DNA of 64,000 nt from Thozetella sp. PMI_491 (Eukaryota; Ascomycota; Sordariomycetes; Chaetosphaeriales; Chaetosphaeriaceae): assembly GCA_021432635.1 (NCBI GenBank), contig MU270026.1, forward strand, positions 204,486 to 268,485. Reading direction: 5' to 3'. Below the pieces are notes generated by a model. The model searched no databases. It was not told where the DNA came from and saw only the letters and a list, made by a program, of their open reading frames with translations. The first letter of the stretch is position 1. The number at the start of each line of letters is the position of its first letter. The position numbers were made by a program, and so were the translations under genes. Below are positions 36,016 to 47,750 of this stretch, one piece after another.

Positions 36016-36628
36016 GGTAAGGTAATTGCAGCACGATCCCAAGAGGGGTCGTTGGGGAACGGCACGATGCCAGATTTTGCGGGGGAGCCCAAAATCAAAA
36101 TGAAAGGAAGGCCGGCGATCGTCACGATCCACGGAAGGCCGAGTCTTAAGTGATTAGCCGGAATGTTCTAGTAAAACCAGGAGGCATAAGCCGACCTTCT
36201 GGAAGAATAGCCAGCACGTTTCGGCGTCGGCCGGCCACATACAAGCTGAAACCGGGCCTTTGCTTCGACGCCCACGTTTCTCCTGCGTCTCCAAAGCTGA
36301 TCATCCCTCACCCGATTTTCGAGCCGCATTTCGGCGCACACAGACTGTGCAGTGCCGTCGACTGAGCTGCACACGCGGCATGCACGATGGCTCGCGGCTC
36401 GGCCAGTGCGGGTGGCCACGCGCTGCCGACTCTTGCCGGTGCGACGATGAAGCTGAGTGGCTCCTATATGGATCTTCCTAATTTCCAGTGGTGGCCGGCA
36501 TTGCCGTTCTCCGTGCCAGCTCACTTGGCGTTTGTGATATTTATCCTTCCGCCCTCCTCCTACATGCCAGCTTTCATGTTCTCGCACCTTTTCCATCGCT
36601 ACCTCTATCGCTACGACGTGCAGGCACG

Positions 36629-37861
36629 ATGTGGTTACTACGGCAAACAGTACTAGCTTCCTTGGTGTTGACACTGGCCTGCACAGCCAGCGCCAGTCGC
36701 GATAACCATGAGGCGGCCGCGAGGAGAGAGCTCTCTCCTGGCCTTCCAGCTCCTACCAGGGTCGCTGCCCTTTACCCTCGCCAGGACCCCGGCAGCGGTC
36801 AAAAAGGTGGTGGGGGCGGCGACGACGGCCAGGCCCAGCAACAGGCCCAGCAACAGCTGCAGCAGCAGCTCCAGCAACTCTCACAGTCCTTCAGCCAGCG
36901 GCTCTCGCAGGTGACGCAGCAGGCATCGCAATCGCTGTCTCAGCTGTCGCAGTCTGTCCAGCAGTTCCAGCAGAGTGTGGATTCCATCCGGCAGTCTGCC
37001 GACAGCGCCATAAACAGCGTGCGCTCTTCGGCGGACTCGCAGGCCCGGCAGTCCGTCTCCAGCGCCGCCTCCAGCGCCGCTTCCAGCGCCAGCGTTGCCA
37101 TCGCCAGCGCTCAGGCAGCGGTCTCTGCAAACACGTGCCCGACGTGTGCTACGTGCCCAACCTGCCCAGATGCGCAGGGGGCGCCGGCTGCAACGGTGAC
37201 GGCGTTCGCAACGGTGACGGAAACCATCAAGATCAACGGCGCCTCCATTGAGACCGATGCTCCTGCTGCCGCGGCAGCCGCGCTACCGGCGCAGAGCTGT
37301 GCCGCAGATCCAGAACAGGTACGTATTTGTTGCATCTCGTCTCAAGAACCTTCGAGCTAACTGGTATAGACAAACGCCAAGCAAGCAGAGCAGCAGCAGA
37401 CGTCAGGTTTTGACACGTGCACAACGGCCGGCAAGGCTCTGGCTATTATTGGCCTCATCTTAGGCGTTGTTGGGTTATCCGCGCTAGGCTTCACCATCTG
37501 GAGCATCCGCCGGCGACGAACCTGGGACTCGAGGTCGGAGAGTTCTGAGGCAGGGAACAACATCACCTCGCCCGTCGGCCTCGGTGGTGCGGGTGCTAAA
37601 GGAGGCCTCGTTGAGAAGTGGCGGAACGGGCTCAGCAACGACGGCTCGCGACCGGCCAGCCCTGCGAGCAACTACAAGGACATCAAGCCGATCCGGCCTG
37701 TTCGCACCAGGGCCCCGCTGAAGGAAAGCATCTCCAAGCCCATCAGGATGAGCTTTTGGCGATGGAGGCGCGAAAGCGATGACCGACTTTCGTTCCAAGA
37801 TATTGGAGCGCCTAACATGTCAACGAGGACGAACACTGGCGGCCGGAATGATTACCCATAA
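36629..37861 (+). CDS. Q/S-rich single-pass membrane protein with Cys-cluster
   Basis: Exons 36629-37318 and 37370-37861, 393 residues; ATG chosen because a signal peptide (LLRQTVLASLVLTLACTASA) follows directly. The ectodomain has a glutamine-rich stretch (about residues 70-90), a serine/glutamine-rich, heptad-like coiled stretch to about 165, then C-x2-C-x2-C-x2-C in CPTCATCPTC. A transmembrane helix (about 253-276) and an arginine-rich start to a long cytosolic tail come next. This resembles cell-surface sensor or wall-stress proteins in layout, but no named family is recognised, so the function is unknown. The intron is 51 bases. Confidence 0.72.
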
Positions 37862-38580
37862 CTGAAGGGAACGGATTATTTGTCCGCTGATTTCAGCGAC
37901 TAAGCTGGCGCGTATCTGTACGCTAGGTTGGAATGGCCCGGATTGTTACCCGGGAGGTACCTATACCCCGGACGCAGTTTTGTTCTTTTTGTAGATATTT
38001 AGTTAGTAGATAATGCGGTGCTCGGACCTGTGCGGTCAATCTGATCAAACTTGAAAGCGGAAATCTCGAGATGTTCAGGCAAGTTGCGAACTAGGGCAAC
38101 CCGGTGCAGATCGAGCGAGACGGTCGAGGTGGTCAAGTCACGCCGGCGGAAGTTGGTCGGTGCGCCGTATCTTAATAGGTATATAGCGAGGCAACATTTT
38201 ACGCGATTGGACTTGAGCTGCGTCAAAATCAAAGGGGGCCCCGGTGGAATACCGAGCCCCGTACTCTGTATATGTGAGATAAGAGGGCTGGTGCCAGTGC
38301 TGTGCAGTCTTTTGCTTGGCAGCCCAAGTTGGCGTTACACGGATAGACGAGGACCACGCTTGCCCTCCGAGCCCCTGCCGCTGCAACCAGCTAATGTCAA
38401 TCTCTGAGGCCAGCACGATCCTGGCCTGTGGCCTGCAGGGGGTTTTCTAACTTTGATTCGCGCTGGGTATTAAGAGAACGCCTCTCCCAGCCCTACCACA
38501 AGCGCGGAACGCCAGCTATCTACGCTTCCGCTTCTTTTCGGCACATATCCCTAACGGCCTACCTCGCCGTCGCTCCAGCG
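37862..38580. other. Intergenic, nothing recognised
   Basis: About 720 bases with no recognisable coding; a TATTAAGAG-like element at about 38466 is a weak TATA candidate for the downstream gene. Confidence 0.4.
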
Positions 38581-39097
38581 ATGCTACTCCTGCGCCTGGG
38601 ACTCGCCCTCTCGGCGCTTCATGCCGCCCATGCCACCAATTGTGATTTTAAGGGCGGCTTCGCGATGCGGAAGCCCGGAGGTTGCTCCGGCTCGCAGGTT
38701 CGTTGCGAACGGGGCGTGCAGCCGCGGTGCTGCCCGGGTTCATTCAAGTGCTTCGGACAAATCGACAGCGCCTACTGCTGCCCGACCGAGAGTGACTGTT
38801 ACGAAGATGTCTTTAACAAGCCCCGGGTGCGTCCGCCAGCGAGAGACGATAAGAGAGTGCTTTTCTGACTCAATCCCTCTCCAGTGCGCAAACAGCAGCT
38901 GGTCTCTTTGGGATAACACAGGATCCGTCGAGGACGGCGCGTGGTGCTGCGACGCTGGGTACTTCGGCCTGGCGACACTCCCACACTCGGGGAACGGGGG
39001 TGGCTTTGGCTGCACTCAGTTGGGCTCGTCTCTCGGTTCGTATCAGGCTACGGCTACCGCGGCTCGAAATCTTGAATCGACGTGCGCAGATGCTTAA
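38581..39097 (+). CDS. Cysteine-rich secreted or surface protein
   Basis: Exons 38581-38826 and 38885-39097, 152 residues. After a 21-residue signal peptide come paired cysteines (CCPGSFKC, YCCPTESDC, CANSSWSLW, WCCDAGYFG and GFGCTQ), the pattern of a fungal surface-protein family that normally continues with an S/T stalk, a membrane helix and a tail. Here no membrane helix follows. A tail-like open frame at 39106-39329 (EEEPTQGYLTQAYESQ...) could be added by an alternative intron, 39036-39105, but still without a helix. Either the protein is secreted or the gene has lost its anchor. Confidence 0.65.
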
Positions 39098-39884
39098 TGC
39101 TGGAGCACCGCAGTCGCCAGATTGGTCACAGTTGCCAATAAAAGTTGAGGAGGAGCCGACCCAAGGGTACCTGACACAAGCCTACGAGAGCCAAAGATAT
39201 TACGCACCCCTCTACGAGGCTCCAGGGGCCGAAATCCGAGCATATGATGAATTAGAAGCTCCCAGTGTGCAGAACTATGACATAACAGCCCGGGACCGGA
39301 CGACACATGCGACCGACACGTCCAGATAGAAGCCATCTATGCGCAGCTGCCTAGAATCTAGAGTACTTACAGGCTATGTTTGGTAATCGGTAGCTTTTTT
39401 TTTTAATCACATCTAGAAGTGAAAATCGTCAGTGGAAGGAGGATGCAAGCTCGAAACAGAAAGTACTCGAGCCATAGTAGGCATATTTCCAAAAAAACAG
39501 CATGTGTCATGGTTTAGACTACCGAATTTGGCTGGCGTGGAGCTGCGGTTTTCCGCAGTCCAAACCATCTGGCTAAGTATATGTGGGTCGTCGTGGATGT
39601 ACCTCTTGGCGTTCCCGATACCCGCCCAGGGCCACCAGACCAGCCATAGCCAGAACTCGGGCTGCCAACAGGAGATAGTGATTGGCCATCTCTTCAGCCA
39701 GCGGCCGGGCTGTATGTTAGACAAGGAAAAAAAGAAAAAAAAGGATATAAGTCGCCACCCCCCTCACCCACTTCCTACGACTATGCACCCCAATAGCAGA
39801 ATCACATAGTGTGTCCTCTACCTGCCTGACATATTCGGTACACTGCTAACAATTGACGAATGCAGGTGTCGGTGTGCCTAAAAT
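39098..39884. other. Intergenic between Cys-rich gene and recombinase
   Basis: Contains the orphan tail-like frame to 39329 and a possible TATA (GGATATAAG at about 39743) upstream of the recombinase gene. Beyond this nothing was recognised. Confidence 0.4.
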
Positions 39885-42800
39885 ATGGAGGCAGCGGCCG
39901 CAAGAGTCCGAGCGCAGCGGGCTCAGCTCACGCAACCACGCCAGAAGCCACTAACCTCGGAGAAGCTTCAAGCATGCTACCATCGAGCAAACCGGCGACG
40001 CCCTATACGGCGACCACGCGCGCCAAGAACCATAATAAATGATGTCTTAACGCTGCAACGATGGAAATTGTTTGCATCTCATTTCGAAGACCCCAAAGGC
40101 CGAGACTGGAAGGAGCTTGTTAGAGCCTTGTCCTGGGATGAAAGAGGCCTCGTGGAAGCGTATGGTAAATGGGCGATGGAAAGAGCCGGAGCAAGAATCA
40201 AAAGCGAGAGTGCGGTGCGTAGGTACTTCCGGAATTTATCGGCGCTCTACTTCAGGTTTAAAGGGGAACATTTGGACCTTCGACTCCGGGACCACATGCT
40301 GACTGTGGTACGATCGGAAATCACCCCGAACTACGGACTGCGAACGGAACCAAAGCGCAAAAACATCCTTGGGCCTCGCGCTTTCACCTATCTGGTTCAC
40401 TTTGCGTGGGTTCGCTGGCGAAGACCTTTCAAAATTGGCCTCGACCGGAGCGATCACGTACTTTGTGAGATGCTCGAAGAATGGACTGGTTGCCGCCGGC
40501 ATGAGTTGGTATACGCCAGCCAAGATATCGACACCTATATGCGGCAATACGACGAAGAGTCGGATGCCTTCACCGATGTCGAGGATGCCTCAGACAATGA
40601 CGTTATGAAGCAACCTAAGAAGTGCTGGACCTGCAGTGAGCTGGATGGCAGGACCCACCCTCAGTACCAAGTCATCTGCTGGGAGGATGTGACCCTTGGT
40701 ATTCTTCGCGACCCTTTCGACACCGGCCGAGATGTATTCACGATGGACATCATGCTGAGATTCCACAAAAATCACAATAAAGAGACACGCCCGACCAAGT
40801 TCCACTTTGAGGAGGAGGAATATCCCCTTCTCTGCCCTATCGCCATCCTTATCTCCAAGGCAGCTGCTGAGGGTGCGATCGATTTCACCAAATTAGGCAT
40901 CGATGTCTCCGAAAAGAGTATGGAAGACATCATTTGCGCTCTCTATAACACCAAACTCCACCGTCCATCAGTCACGATACCCTGGAAGAAGGAGTTCTGG
41001 CATAGGCCAGTATTCCGCAAGACAGCATTCACCGCCGAGGGCAAACCAGTGAAGACAGATCAGCCTGTCACGGCGGCAATGCATGACAACAATCTTCGTA
41101 ACCACGGAAAGGATGCAGGTCTGCCAGATAATTTGAAGTCATACGACTTTCGTCGAGGGAACTTAGACACTCTTGAGAGTAAGTTGTTAACGCCGGCCTA
41201 GATTGTACTCTGCTGACACTTTAGAAGCGAATTTCAACCCAGCCACTCGCAATCGTGGAGCAAGACACCGGCCCGGCACCACTGTATTTGAGACGTTCTA
41301 TTACGGTGACGGCATGAAGTGCATCACCCAGAATGCGTTCCTGGGGCGCGGCGCTCACTCGCCCCTCCTGGATATTGTTAATTATATTGGGGTCATTTAT
41401 GACGAGAATGCCCCGACAGAAGCAACGGAGGAGATGATGCGTGCTGTCGGGTACAGTGAACTTGTGGTTGAGCTCGACCAAGAGCTGGCTGCCCTTGAGG
41501 CTGAACTTCGATCCAAGTACGGGAGCATCAGACTGTCCACACCAGCAGAGAGGGAACAGCACGCCAAGTTACAGACTCGCCGACGATATGCGAGGCAGAC
41601 GGATCGAAGGCGGACTGGCCAGCTCTTCCGCAAAGATTACTTCGACACGAAAAACAATGAGGAGCTCAGCAGACAGCTACAAAGCGAAACGCGACCAGAG
41701 ACCAGTGAAACGCTCCGGCAAGTTTATTTCAGTTGTCCGGAACGGAGACGGATTGCCGCTCTTGCCGGTGATTTCGATAGTGAGCTTACTGAAGCGGAAA
41801 AAGTACAGAGGAAGGTCGACTGGACCTTAGCCTTGTTCCATTATGCCTTTGTGGTCGAACAAAAGGAGCCACTTGAAGCGACATATAATGATATGACCCA
41901 GCCGAAACTAGAAAACGCAAAGCCCCCACACCGTCCATGGTTTACATCCATGATCCAAGACCCGGCAGGACCACCGGTTTGGGCGCCAGAGTTCAGTACA
42001 ATGAAAAATATCCCTCCCAAGGCAAGAAAAGGCCCATACGAGTGTCCATTTTGTAGAAAACGGCCCAAGAGGAGAGCAACGATGTGGAACTGCGCCGACC
42101 GGCATCTCAGTCGCATGACGGCCGGCATTCTCTGCCCACGTTCGAATTGCACATCTCAAGGCACCTCCTTCGAGAGCGAAATGGAGTTCAAGAATCACAT
42201 GGCAGCGGACCACCAAATATACCTCAGGCCCATAGCAGGCAGCTACGAGGTTGCATTTACTCATTGCGAGATGACGCATGACATTACCGTTGGAGAATCG
42301 CCAACACCTGTTGCACATGGAGACGAGCTCTTGATGGACGATATAACAAGCGAACATGCACCTCCCTTGATATATCCAGAGCCGGATAGTGGGACCTGGG
42401 CCTCGACTTTTGCTGTATCCAATGCGAAGGCGGAATCAGTCGGGGTTGCAGACTCAAGAGCGCTGCTTTTGCCCGGCCCAGAGAATGACTTTACCACAGA
42501 GCAGCTGAACAGCAGCCTTGACGAGTTCACTTTGCCGGATCAATGCTACGGCTGGGCATTGCCACCTACGGCTGAGGAAGTCGAGATGTTTGATGGAGGG
42601 TTACAGTGCCTACAGGACATAGGCGACAACATTATAGACCCAACTCTCCGAGATGGCATGATATCGGGTCGTCAGCCAGGAGAAGCAATCGTCGCTGAAA
42701 TCTGGCCTGGAGACTCAGAGCCGGAGCCAGAACCCCCGTCGCCAGCCCCCGAATCGGATCCGACCTTCTCGGGTTTGCCTCACAGAGCATTGGAGGCCCT

Positions 42801-43083
42801 TACTATGGACATCGATACACACTGCCAGAAAGCCCCAGAGCCGGGAGACGGATTATGGAACGTGGACAGTCTAGTCGGTCGGTACTCGGAGACATGTCTT
42901 CTGAGGGGTCGGGAGCGAAAGGAGGTAAAATATCGGGTCCGCTGGGAAGGCTGTGAGGACAAGGATGATACATGGGAGCCGAAGTCAGAGCTCTTGAGAG
43001 GTGGAAAAGAGGTCCGAAAAATGGTAAAACAATTTGACATTGACTACCCATTAGTGGAAGGCGATATCGACCTGACTAGTTAG
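39885..43083 (+). CDS. DUF3435 tyrosine recombinase fused to zinc clusters and a chromodomain
   Basis: Exons 39885-41178 and 41225-43083 (46-base intron, GTAAGT...TTAG), in phase, 1050 residues. The N-terminal half is the DUF3435 recombinase of fungal giant mobile elements (Starship captain or crypton-type). Box I is TGCR204RHEL; VICWEDVTLGILRDP and YPLLCPIAILI are family blocks; the active site continues as Y420DFR423, H446 and Y457/Y458 in FETFYY. C-terminal to this lie CPFC and related Cys/His clusters (about 705-770) ending HMAADH. Residues about 975-1040 read as a chromodomain (YRVRWEG, DDTWEPKSEL, VRKMVKQF). It should cut and rejoin DNA, and the chromodomain may steer it to methylated histone; both are inferred. 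The full set of catalytic residues suggests it is intact. Confidence 0.85.
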
Positions 43084-43450
43084 GTGAATTTTCTGCTGAT
43101 AAATGTTGTTAACTCCTCTGCGCCCTCCCGGGAAGCGTAGGGAAGATCACTTGAGGTAGCTTTTGTTAGTCTCTTGCTTGCTCTTCCTTTGGGACTGGTT
43201 GCCCGAGGTAGTACTTGGCTGGGCAAATAGGGTTAAGGCGTCAGAAATGGTCCGTGCTCTCCGGGCTATCTGTACCGACTTTGCGAGAAATGAGCCCTCA
43301 GTCAGGCCACTAAGCCCGAGTTGTGGCGCTATAAGGCCGGAGTTGCCACAAGCCGGGCCCGTGGCCGATACAGCTTTGTATAAATCAACGTCCTCCACGT
43401 TTTCAACGTCTTCAAACTTTACCACCGCCTGATAGACACCTTCGTGGACC
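43084..43450. other. Region just 3' of the recombinase
   Basis: Frames of about 90-100 residues exist on both strands, but none is recognisable. No terminal repeat visible. Confidence 0.35.
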
Positions 43451-43678
43451 ATGGCGCTCTATACTCTCCAAAACGCCGAACGACGTGAAGCCCAGATAAA
43501 GGCGAAGCGACTCGCGCTTAAGGTGCTGCGAAGGCGAAGGACAATCCTCAATTCTGTCCACCGGTTTTTCAACGAATTTGGGCTACGGGCCTACGTGCAT
43601 CTCGAAAAGTATGGCAGGGCCGGCAGTTATGATGTCTATACCTCACTAGATCCGTTACACCAGTCGATCGTAGGTTGA
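43451..43678 (+). CDS. Small basic protein, possibly mobile-element associated
   Basis: 75 residues from ATG at 43451 in a good context (GACCATGG). Its core (LRRRRTILNSVHRFFNEFG, then YDVYTSLD) resembles small MADS-like fungal proteins often found near repeats, but no confident family assignment is possible. It lies 370 bases after the recombinase, same strand, and could be an accessory gene of the same element. Treat as hypothetical. Confidence 0.35.
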   Translation: MALYTLQNAERREAQIKAKRLALKVLRRRRTILNSVHRFFNEFGLRAYVHLEKYGRAGSYDVYTSLDPLHQSIVG

Positions 43679-44574
43679 ACTTTGCCTGCACGCACTGCAG
43701 AGGTTCTTCGCTAATCATACAGGCGAAATGTTACCCCTTGCCTATTGTGTATACGCCTGGTAATGTGGCTACGCTGTGGAAAGGCACGAGGGCAGGTAAA
43801 TACAAGACGAAGACTGGTAGGAACCTAGAAGCTTAGTCCGGCAAGCAACCTATAGAAACACTATGAGGGCTTACATCTTGGCATAAACGAATGGTTAGGT
43901 TGTCTTCGGAATCGTATGCCCTACCCCCTTACGATCTAAGAGAGGAAATTACACTGCTACTGCCCGACTCAGCAGCCGTTGCATTTAGGGAGTCATTAAG
44001 TTTAAGCCGTTAGGACAACCAGGGCCCACCGGGGGTCAGCAGGCAACACAGGAAGTTACCAAAGCAAAGGAAAGGTATGTGCCCAGTCTATCGACGCGGG
44101 CAAGGGAATAAGGGATATAAGAGCTAGCTAGCGATTATGTGATTGCAAGAATCGCCTAGAATAGAAGGTTCTATACTCTTTATAAATAGCTGGATGCGCG
44201 TGGCTGGGCAGGGTTGGAGGGGGTAAATATTGCAGTGAAATTCTGCAAACACCCGGATGTAAGGTTCGTAGAGGTTACAGCGTGCTTGCTCGCATAGTTA
44301 CTGTAGCTCTGTACCAGCTCTTCTCTATTTTCGTACAAGGATTGGGACAGGCTATACTGGCTTTCTCTCCTTTAGGATATAGAGGACAGGCTCTTCGATC
44401 TCAGGAAGCCTGACTCGGACGGATTCGTCGACGTCCTCGTGGCCAACGGGCCGGCGAGCGCGCCAGCGCCACACCGGCATGTCGTGGTGGACCTTGTGGG
44501 AGACACGGCCCCCAGAAGAACACCAAGGGCGAAAGGCCGGCCGACCGGCGATTGGATGCCGGGTAACCAGTTGG
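43679..44574. other. Non-coding stretch, nothing recognised
   Basis: No gene signal; only short open frames. Confidence 0.4.
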
Positions 44575-44712
44575 AGAGGACCAGTCAGGGGGGCAGAGAA
44601 CCAGTCAGTGGGACAGAGAACCGGCCAGGGGGAGAGAACCGGTCGGGGGGACAGAGAACCGGTCAGGGGGACAGAGAACCGGTCAGGGGGACAGAGCCAG
44701 TGAGGGAGACCG
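44575..44712 (+). repeat. Minisatellite, ~20 bp unit
   Basis: About six to seven imperfect tandem copies of a unit built on GACAGAGAACCGGTCAGGGG, lengths 16-20 bases. It lies within a 102-residue open frame (44439-44744) whose peptide is repetitive and not recognised as a gene product. Confidence 0.8.
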
Positions 44713-44819
44713 AAAACCCGGATCCCTTCCCTAGTGTTTTATAGCAGGGTAGGCTAGAGGACTAGACCGTTGGAGAAAGTGGCACTGCTTGTCCAGCCTC
44801 TAGCGAGACTGTCCATCGC

Positions 44820-45420
44820 CTAATCTACAAAGAGAAACTGCCCCGAGACCGCACCCATGATCACCAACAAGAGTGCGGTGTACTTGTTGGTGAACTTGTA
44901 CAGAACCGCAAGGGAAAGCATGTACAGAACCGCCGCCGGGCCCACCTGAGCGGTTTTGTCAATCACCTCCCCAATAGGCATGTCCTTCAGCTTGTCCAGG
45001 GAGCCTTCAATACTAGCCTTGAGAATCCTGTACTACCCCGCCACAGGCATAAGAGCTTATTGGAATGCGTGTCCTGCCGGTGACTAGCCGAGGAAGCGGT
45101 TCGCCTTCCCGTACTTGAGCCTTATCTCGGGGCGGCGCAGAAGTTCTGCAGCAGGGGCTTCAACTAGAACACCACGCGACTTGCTCTTATAGAATGCACA
45201 GTCGCATTCAGCCGTAGAAGCGTCAACAGCCCGAAAATTGGCTACATTGAATCAGTATAAAGCTCAAGAGACGTAAATCGGCGGAAACCCGTACCTCCCT
45301 CCAACCTCTTCTCCCAGCACGACCAGCTTATTTCCGACACCACGGTCGAAAGATACTCAGTTTCGCCTCGCACTATTCTGAAAAGGTAAACTTCCTCGAA
45401 GAATAGTACTAGTGCGTCCA
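44820..45420 (-). pseudogene. Broken gene for an unrecognised protein with C-terminal membrane helices
   Basis: The minus strand carries three coding-like pieces in different frames. One ends in MPIGEVIDKTAQVGPAAVL and KFTNKYTALLLVIMGAV-type hydrophobic sequence with a stop at 44820; one reads GVLVEAPAAELLRRPEIRL near 45120-45200; one reads FDRGVGNKLVVLGEEVGGR near 45310-45370. The C-terminal piece would span the membrane once or twice. Frame changes and lack of consistent splice sites suggest a decayed gene. I do not recognise the family; whether all three pieces belong together is not certain. Confidence 0.4.
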
Positions 45421-47750
45421 TTGGAGGAAGGATAGTTGAAAGAGGTTTGTAGGTACAGTCTCAGAATGTGGCATCAGAAAAGGAAGGTGAGCAGATACGT
45501 GGAGTTATGGGGCAGTAGTGCCAAGATATAATGCTAGCTACGGCCGCTTCAGGCCTCTACACTTATCCAGACAGCTGCATAGAATAAGCAAGCTGGTGGC
45601 TCTGGGTTTGCCCAGTACTTGGAGTTAGAAGCTGGTCCAAGGATTGTGGCGCTCCCTGACCGATTCCTAACCAGCCACGAGTGATCCAGGTAGCTTCGTC
45701 CGAGACAAGCCATACTCAATTGGTTGTTAGCACTGGCGCCTTGGCGCTCTGGCGCTGTGTCTTCACTGGCAACGGAGCTGCTCAAGGTCGGATTGAGAGC
45801 GCCAGTCTCCCAGAGCAGAAAAAAATACAGGTGGCTATGTACAATCGGTTAACCAGACCGGCCGGCCTCCGATTTCTCTGTCGTCTTTGTTGGTGCAGCC
45901 TGAGGTTGTTGACTGCTGGATGGAGAGGGGCTTGGAGCAGTTCGAGGTTACGGCACAGCCACTGTCACGATCGGCGGACATGATTGGGTAGTCACAGCGG
46001 CAGCGCTGCGCCGTGGCGCCATGGGGTCGGACGTCACATAGCCCAGACATATAATTGTGTGCCGCAGGGGTGTGCGCTTCCACTCTTGGATGACTTCAGG
46101 CCGCTCACAGCGAGCTTGATGCAGTCCGGACGTAGAAAGGACCGTGGACTCTCTCAACCGCTATAGCCATCATACGAGCTCTATACTGCCACGGTGTTCC
46201 TCACGGCTCCCACCATAGCCACTCCAAGGGCTTTCACATGATCATCCCTGACGAGCGAGCGCCGCCAAATCCGAGTCATGGAAGGAAAGGCTAGTGGCAT
46301 GGCAGGCGTCAGCACCAGGAGACAAGGACACGGAGAAGAAAAAAAGAAAAGCATAGAAAGCATGTCCTGCCATTTAGGACTTTCGGGGGGCCAGTTGTCC
46401 CCGTAACGTACATGAATTTCTTTATGCTCCGAAAATAGGACGGCGTGACCCTCGGCCCTTCACCCTTAGTGCGCCACCGTGAGGCACCTGCGAGCCGGCC
46501 ATACCCATTGACCCAAAGCAACGGCTATCACGAAAGAAAACCCACAGCAGGTTTTTTAAGACCCGTAGTGCCAGACACTGTATAGACATTTTTTTTTTTT
46601 TTTTTTTAGTTAGCCTTCTCTAAAGGTCTGGCCACTCCGCAACTTGTAGCTAGTAAGCCTTCAGTCGCCAGCCACACTGCGGCAGGGTACAGTAATCGGT
46701 GACTGAACGCAGCCACATTGCTTCTCCGCTGCCAAAGACTAACACCCACTGGAGATTTTCGGAGCGGTTGTATGTCTGCAACGCCTGAGCCGATCGTCTG
46801 GGAACCCGCTTGCAAGCCGGTGGAGCCTGTCACATGAGACATCGTATGATACTGTGTATGTAGTGATTCACAAACGTATGATAACATTAATTTTGACTCA
46901 GGATTCCGATATAATAGGGCCTAGACTTGGTGTCTTAGATTACCTCCGTGTAGGTCTGTTGTAAACTTGGGGAATGGAGACATAAGATGGGGAGCCGATA
47001 AAGGACAGATATCTATCCGCACCTTTGTCGCTGGCGTAAACTCCGGAAGACACAGGTATTACGAGTAAATTATGGCTGTTCACTCAAATTAAATCAGACG
47101 CGACCTGGCGAAACTCTGTTCCCTAGCCTCAGGCCATTCGTACTATTGATTGCGCGAGTGTACCGTCTATCTTCCTAGCACGAAGCAGTCAGTGAAATCT
47201 TAGGCTAGGCCACTAAAAGCTAGGCGTATACTAGCCCTAACTTACTCATCGTTAACCTTATCAATACAGGGTGTCTATCAATAAACCTTTCATTGCCATC
47301 GCCTACCCTTCCAAGCTCTCCTCCAGGCCATGTCGTATCGGATCACGGCAAGCACAGCGACTCATAAACTCACTAGTATTTACAGTTCTTACACTAGTTA
47401 CAGTTCTACTTAACAAGGCCACCGCAAGAGTAGATCGTAATCCACAGCCTGGTGGTGATATCCAGGTGAAGGTGGGACGCATGAAGACCTCGTAGGCCGC
47501 GATTAGCTTGTACAACGGACCTCGTAGCCGGCATAGAACACCCTCGTGAACTAGAATTACCGAATTAGCGGGTCATACCGCTAAAGCCATCCACAGTGAA
47601 TAGCCCGCCTCGGCGAACTCGTCGCTATCACTGTTTTATATAGCTACTGCTCAACTAATCCTGCAGAAGCCAAGCCTAGCTCACATGGGATATGAGTTCC
47701 TAGGAGGCACAACGTGAAGATACTAGGCCCCAGACCGAGATTGTTCAATC
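45421..47750. other. Long non-coding stretch
   Basis: About 2.3 kb of mixed composition with no recognised gene. A T19 run sits at 46589-46607. Confidence 0.4.

Noticed and set aside
9364-39097. Secondary-metabolite gene cluster (regulator, FAD oxidase, SDR, hydrolases)
   Set aside because: No polyketide synthase, peptide synthetase, terpene synthase or transporter is present; genes are spaced normally and of mixed function.
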